Shown: piece by piece, positions 5,974-9,726 of the stretch | Numbering within the stretch: position 1 is the first letter of the stretch | Layout of the letters: every line of letters begins with the position of its first letter | Origin: JAZIHH01 sp036678685 | GTDB lineage: Bacteria; Bacillota; UBA4882; UBA10575 | Length of the DNA: 9,726 nucleotides | Reading direction: 5' to 3' | NCBI GenBank assembly: GCA_036678685.1 | Contig: JAZIHH010000025.1 | Location: 1 to 9,726 of the forward strand | Translations under genes and position numbers: made by a program | Notes under the pieces: generated by a model | Told to the model about the DNA's origin: nothing | The model's input: only the letters and a program-made list of their open reading frames with translations | The model's database searches: none

Positions 5974-6480
5974 CTATGATGCCAGGTCGTCCTTACGCAG
6001 GGAAAGATTGATATCAACCTTTCCGTAAGGAGTGGAAATTGGGATGGCCAAAGCGGTATCCACGTGTTGTAGAAAACTGGGTACATGTCCGTTCATCATA
6101 ATCAACGGCGGTGTAATCAGGCACCTGTAGCCTTCATGGGAGAGATTAATGCTGGCGTTGCCTATTATAATGTTTTTCAACTCACAAATAGCGCTTTTCC
6201 CCATTTCGTCAATGTGCTCAACCGGAGTTTCCAGCATCCGGGAGATAATTTGCTTGGCCGTCTCCTCCGACATTCCGCAAATCACTTGCCCGTGCAGATC
6301 CCCTATTAAACCCACTAAAACTGCGACTTCATAACCTTTTAACGGTTCTTTATTGAAAAAAGGCTTCCCGGCCTGAACCTCTTTTAACTCCGGATTTAAC
6401 ATTTTCGAAAAAACTGTATAAACCGCCTTTACAAAGGAGTCAATATGCTGAAAGGACACGTTTCCCACCCCCTCACTCAT
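5974..6480 (-). CDS. cheX: CheX-family protein (CheC/CheX phosphatase-like)
   Basis: The 168-residue cytosolic protein follows the CheX fold: an N-terminal helix (HIDSFVKAVYTVF, 12-24), KPFFNKEPLKG (39-49), VGLIGDLHGQVICGMSE (56-72), then the catalytic-helix motif Glu100-Leu-Lys-Asn103 followed by GNAS (107-110). Family knowledge: CheX dephosphorylates CheY-P through an ExxN motif, and both residues are present, so activity on some phospho-receiver is plausible. No other chemotaxis or response-regulator gene lies in the window, and its partner is unknown. The ATG overlaps the rpe stop by 8 nt with GAGAGG just upstream. A GTG at 6459 preceded by GAGGGGGTGG is an alternative start and would remove seven residues. 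It ends 50 nt before ireB. Confidence 0.88.
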   Translation of the reverse strand: MSEGVGNVSFQHIDSFVKAVYTVFSKMLNPELKEVQAGKPFFNKEPLKGYEVAVLVGLIGDLHGQVICGMSEETAKQIISRMLETPVEHIDEMGKSAICELKNIIIGNASINLSHEGYRCLITPPLIMMNGHVPSFLQHVDTALAIPISTPYGKVDINLSLRKDDLAS

Positions 6481-7126
6481 GACCTCTCAAGCTTGCAATG
6501 GCCGCCGCCGGGTCGGAGGCCCGGAAGATAAAGGTTCCGGCCACCAGATAATCGGCGCCGGCCGCAACAACTTGCCGGGCTGTTTCTATATTGATCCCCC
6601 CGTCTACACCAATTCGGCACTTATAACCTTTTTCCTCCACAATTCGCCGTAAGCGCGCCACTTTTTCCAGGACCCTGGGGATGAACTCCTGTCCGCCGTA
6701 CCCCGGATTAACCGTCATCAACAGCACGAAATCCAAATCCGGTAAAACCAGGTCCAACCAGGACAACGGAGTGGTCGGGTTAAGAGCGACCCCGGCTTCA
6801 ATTCCTTTCTCCCGGATTTGTTGGACCAAACGGTGAAGGTGCCACGTGGTTTCAGCATGGATGGTGATTCTTTCCACCCCGATCCCGGCAAAAAGCGGGA
6901 TAAAAAATTCCGGGTTAACGACCATGAGATGGGCGTCAAAGGGAAGCGGGGTCTTTCCGCGCAAGGCTTCTACCACCGGCGGGCCAAACGAAAGATTGGG
7001 AACAAAATTACCGTCCATAATATCCAGATGCAACCAGTCGGCCGTGGAGATTTTCTCCAGTTCGGACTGGAGATTGGAAAAATCGGCGTTAAGAATAGAA
7101 GGCGCCACTTGTATTATCTTACTCAT
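6473..7126 (-). CDS. rpe: Ribulose-phosphate 3-epimerase
   Basis: Rpe interconverts ribulose 5-phosphate and xylulose 5-phosphate in the pentose phosphate pathway, in the cytosol, with a bound divalent metal. The 217-residue protein is a full-length TIM barrel. Visible motifs are APSILNADF (8-16), HLDIMDGNFVPN (33-44), DAHLMV (64-69), MTVNPGYGGQ (137-146) and GVDGGIN (173-179). The predicted metal ligands His33, Asp35, His66 and Asp175 are all present. AAGGAGC lies 7 nt before the ATG. It follows rsgA by 15 nt and overlaps the CheX gene by 8 nt. The prkC-rsgA-rpe order is the common one in Firmicutes and supports co-transcription. Confidence 0.97.
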   Translation of the reverse strand: MSKIIQVAPSILNADFSNLQSELEKISTADWLHLDIMDGNFVPNLSFGPPVVEALRGKTPLPFDAHLMVVNPEFFIPLFAGIGVERITIHAETTWHLHRLVQQIREKGIEAGVALNPTTPLSWLDLVLPDLDFVLLMTVNPGYGGQEFIPRVLEKVARLRRIVEEKGYKCRIGVDGGINIETARQVVAAGADYLVAGTFIFRASDPAAAIASLRGHE

Positions 7127-7141
7127 TCTCTTGCTCCTTAT

Positions 7142-8128
7142 TTATTGCTTCATTGAATATTTCTCCGCCGCACGTTTTTCGATCTCCTGTAAAAACAGTA
7201 CATAGTGTTCATAACGCCAGGGGTAAATTTCTTTGCACGCCAGCGCTTCTTTAACCGCACACCCCGGCTCCTGCAAGTGCCGGCAGCCGGTAAAACGGCA
7301 ATTGCCCGTTTTGCCGGAAAATTCCGGAAAGAGGGCGGCCAGATGCTGGTGGTCTTCAATAAAATCCAAATCAAGCCGGGAGAACCCCGGGGTATCGGCA
7401 ATAAAACCGGCGCCGCCCGGCAGGGAAAGAAGTTCCGCCTGTCTTGTCGTATGTCGTCCCCGGCCGATTTTCCGGCTCACTTCGCCGGTCCGGAGACGGA
7501 AACCCGGTTCAATCATATTAATTAAAGCCGATTTCCCAACTCCGGACGGGCCGGCCAAGACCGTCACTTTTTGCTCCGTTGCCCGGAGCAAATCGACTCT
7601 TCCCTGCCCGGTGACGGTACTGGTACAAAGGACATTGTAACCGATTTTCCGGTACGGCCCGGCCTGTTCTTCTTGTTCGGCCGGGTCTGCCAGGTCTGCT
7701 TTATTAAAGACCAATAAGCTTTCCAGCCCGGCGCCTGCCGCCAGGAGTAAAAAGCGGTCAATCAACAACCGGTGGCATTGAGGATTACGGAAAGAAAAAA
7801 CAATAATGACCCGGTCCACATTGGCGACATAAGGCCTTTTTAGAACATTTTTCCGCGGTAAAATCTCTTCTATTATTCCCTGGCCGTCGGGGGTTAAACT
7901 ATACCGCACCAGGTCCCCGACGTAAATAGTTCCCTCCAGGCGGAATTTTCCCCGCGCGCGGCATACCACCCTCTCGCCCCCGGAACCCATTACCGTATAA
8001 AAACCGCCTACCGCCCGGGTAACCCGTCCCTTGAGCAATCCTTCTTCGTCCTGTGCATTTTGACCATTCTTCCACCGATGTTCTTTCTTTCCCGTATCCA
8101 GTTCCATTATGGTTAAAAGGGTTTTCAT
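7142..8128 (-). CDS. rsgA: Ribosome small subunit-dependent GTPase A (RsgA/YloQ)
   Basis: RsgA is a circularly permuted GTPase that assists late maturation of the 30S subunit. The 328-residue protein shows an OB-fold region (about 31-90). The GTPase motifs follow in permuted order: NKAD (142-145), P-loop GPSGVGKS (193-200), GRGRHTT (222-228) and DTPG (245-248). A C-terminal zinc site has Cys277, Cys282, His284 and Cys290. Homology to B. subtilis YloQ (about 300 residues) begins near residue 30, so there is a charged N-terminal extension of roughly 28 residues, or the true start is further in. The AAGGGAGG motif abuts the ATG at 8128 with no spacer, and no well-spaced alternative exists nearby. 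It follows prkC by 38 nt. In Bacillus and Staphylococcus RsgA-type GTPases are reported PASTA-kinase or (p)ppGpp targets; phosphorylation here is untested. Confidence 0.96.
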   Translation of the reverse strand: MKTLLTIMELDTGKKEHRWKNGQNAQDEEGLLKGRVTRAVGGFYTVMGSGGERVVCRARGKFRLEGTIYVGDLVRYSLTPDGQGIIEEILPRKNVLKRPYVANVDRVIIVFSFRNPQCHRLLIDRFLLLAAGAGLESLLVFNKADLADPAEQEEQAGPYRKIGYNVLCTSTVTGQGRVDLLRATEQKVTVLAGPSGVGKSALINMIEPGFRLRTGEVSRKIGRGRHTTRQAELLSLPGGAGFIADTPGFSRLDLDFIEDHQHLAALFPEFSGKTGNCRFTGCRHLQEPGCAVKEALACKEIYPWRYEHYVLFLQEIEKRAAEKYSMKQ

Positions 8129-8166
8129 CCTCCCTTTCGTAATTTAGGTTTATTTATATAATAGTG

Positions 8167-9726
8167 TTATTCTTTTCTCTCCGGATTACTTCCTCCCGCT
8201 CCCCCGCTGATCACAAAGTTAATGGGCGTACCCAAGGGAACCACGCTTCCGGGAGGGGGTTGGTGATCCAGGATCTGTCCCCGCGGGTAAGCGCTGGCCT
8301 TTTCGGACGTCAGATTAAAAACCAGACCCAAACTGGCCAGTTCCGACTGGACCTCCACTAACGAGCGGCCGATAAAATTTGGTACTTCCACATAATCCTG
8401 ACCCCGGCTGAGATAAAGGTCGACGGTGGCCCCTTTCTGGATCTGGACATTGGGCGCAGGTTTCTGCCGTACCACGAGGCCCCGGGGAAGTTCGCTGGGT
8501 TCGTTATAAATATCCCCCAGTTTCAAGCCGGCATCCTCCAGGAGGATTTCTGCTTCAATCCGGGTTTTTTCCAGCAAATTGGGAACCACCACCATTTCTT
8601 TCCCTCTGCTGAGCACCACTTCGATCTCTCTGCCCTGGCGCAACGACCTGCCGGCTTTGGGCTCCTGGGAAATTATACAGCCCAGGGGCACCTCATCATT
8701 ATAATCATGGCGCACCGCTTTGACATACAACCCGCTGGCAGCGGCCTTTTCCTCCGCTTCCGGCAGGGTAAGCCCGGCCAGATCAGGAACTTCGGTAACG
8801 GGCTGCACGGGAATAAAATACAAAAAGCCGACGCCAAAAAGGATCATGGCGCCAAAAAGCGCTGTCAGCGTCCAGACCCAATTTTTCTTCTTCTTCCTCT
8901 TTCCTTCTTTCTCCTCTTTTCCGCTTTCCCCTTCGTCTTCTTCTTCCTTGTTTGACGCGACCGGTGTTTTCAGAATTTGGGTGGGGTAATCCTCCTCTTC
9001 TTCCCCGTCCTCATGCTCCAACCCCAAATAGGCCCGCAGGTCCTTGCGCATGGCCCGGGCGGAGGGATATCTTTCATCAAGATTTTTGGCCAAAGCCTTA
9101 TGGACCAACCTGGTAACTTCCGGCGGCAAGTCGGGGCGAAGCTTCTCGATGGGGTACGGGTTCTCCTGGATGTGCTTTAAAGCAATGGAGATTGGACTTT
9201 CCCCGTTGAACGGAACCTCGCCGGTAAGCATCTCATAAAGCACACAACCCAACGCATATAAATCCGACTGCGGCCCGACGGGGCTCCCTTTGGCCTGCTC
9301 CGGAGAGAAATACTGTACGGAACCCATGACCACGCCGGTTTGCGTAAAGCCGGCGTCACTAATCGCCCGGGCAATGCCAAAATCGGTAACTTTCACCCTG
9401 TCGTCCGCGGTTAAAAGGATATTATGGGGTTTGATATCGCGGTGAATGATGTTGTTCTCGTGGGCATGTTGCAGCGCTTCGCAGATCTGAAGAGCAATAC
9501 GGAGTGAACGGTTGATCGAAAAAGGCGCTTCCTTACGGATTAAACTCTTCAGGTTTTCCCCGGAAATATATTCCATAACGATATAATGGAGATCCTGGTC
9601 CTGACCCACATCATAAATGTTTACCACATTCGGATGGGAAAGGCTGGCGGCCGCCTGCGCCTCCCGGTGAAACCTGGTTACGAACTCCTTGTCGGAAGAA
9701 TATTGCGGCCGTAGGATTTTTATCGG
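8167..9726 (-). CDS. prkC: PASTA-domain Ser/Thr protein kinase PrkC (5' end cut by window)
   Basis: The frame runs open to the right edge, so about 40 N-terminal residues including the glycine-rich loop are missing. Residues are counted from the first visible codon (9726-9724). The kinase domain has the ATP-binding Lys3 (IKIL), Glu22, HRDIKPHN (95-102, catalytic Asp97), DFG (115-117), activation-loop Thr128 and Thr130, and SPEQ (141-144). A Glu/Lys-rich juxtamembrane linker (about 236-281) contains two Thr-Gln/Thr-Pro sites. One membrane segment follows (about 283-305), then three external PASTA repeats (about 309-375, 376-442, 443-509) that in this family sense muropeptides or lipid II. Known homologues (PrkC, PrkA, IreK, PknB) control growth, wall synthesis and spore germination. 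The phosphatase prpC is expected just beyond the right edge. It is the first visible gene of the block ending in murA. Confidence 0.97.
   Translation of the reverse strand, partial: PIKILRPQYSSDKEFVTRFHREAQAAASLSHPNVVNIYDVGQDQDLHYIVMEYISGENLKSLIRKEAPFSINRSLRIALQICEALQHAHENNIIHRDIKPHNILLTADDRVKVTDFGIARAISDAGFTQTGVVMGSVQYFSPEQAKGSPVGPQSDLYALGCVLYEMLTGEVPFNGESPISIALKHIQENPYPIEKLRPDLPPEVTRLVHKALAKNLDERYPSARAMRKDLRAYLGLEHEDGEEEEDYPTQILKTPVASNKEEEDEGESGKEEKEGKRKKKKNWVWTLTALFGAMILFGVGFLYFIPVQPVTEVPDLAGLTLPEAEEKAAASGLYVKAVRHDYNDEVPLGCIISQEPKAGRSLRQGREIEVVLSRGKEMVVVPNLLEKTRIEAEILLEDAGLKLGDIYNEPSELPRGLVVRQKPAPNVQIQKGATVDLYLSRGQDYVEVPNFIGRSLVEVQSELASLGLVFNLTSEKASAYPRGQILDHQPPPGSVVPLGTPINFVISGGAGGSNPERKE

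Noticed and set aside
1..9726. CRISPR arrays, tRNA/rRNA genes, insertion sequences, riboswitches and phage attachment sites
   Set aside because: I saw no regularly spaced direct repeats, no transposase motifs, no cloverleaf candidates and no recognisable riboswitch core in the short intergenic regions.

Overview
The window looks like chromosomal DNA of an endospore-forming Firmicute, probably in the class Clostridia (Desulfotomaculum/Moorella/Pelotomaculum-like). That placement is inference from gene content, not from a marker gene. The support is an alpha/beta-type small acid-soluble spore protein, the sporulation membrane protein YlbJ, a SPOCS-domain (DUF3794) protein, YqhV, a PASTA-domain Ser/Thr kinase, IreB/ReoM, and strong AGGAGG-type ribosome binding sites. 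Coding density is high. I see no insertion sequence, tRNA, rRNA, CRISPR array or phage gene.

Layout. Positions 1-96 hold no gene I can name. A hairpin terminator at 97-135 works in either direction. Positions 142-3397 carry five genes on the minus strand: a small SPOCS-domain protein, a SASP with a glutamine-rich tail, YlbJ, YqhV (DUF2619) and a UPF0756/DUF441 membrane protein. The SASP and ylbJ each end at their own intrinsic terminator. comA (phosphosulfolactate synthase) stands alone on the plus strand at 3534-4316, behind a candidate sigma-K promoter. A GC-rich 75-bp convergent junction separates it from the next block.

Positions 4392-9726 form one tightly packed minus-strand block, transcribed right to left: prkC (5' end cut by the window), rsgA, rpe, a CheX-like phosphatase, ireB/reoM and murA. 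Gaps are 38, 15, -8, 50 and -1 nt. The prkC-rsgA-rpe part is the common Firmicute arrangement. The cheX-ireB-murA continuation is the unusual part. It puts the kinase, its small phospho-substrate and the first committed enzyme of peptidoglycan synthesis in one likely transcription unit. This matches the PrkA-ReoM-(ClpCP)-MurA pathway known from Listeria and the IreK-IreB pathway of Enterococcus.

Taken together, the left half serves spore formation (DNA protection, coat or morphogenesis, membrane proteins, possibly sulfolactate). The right half couples cell-wall sensing through PASTA domains to control of MurA, alongside ribosome maturation (RsgA) and pentose phosphate metabolism (Rpe). No wholly new system is evident. 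The best candidates for follow-up are the kinase-IreB-MurA linkage and the CheX homologue embedded in it.
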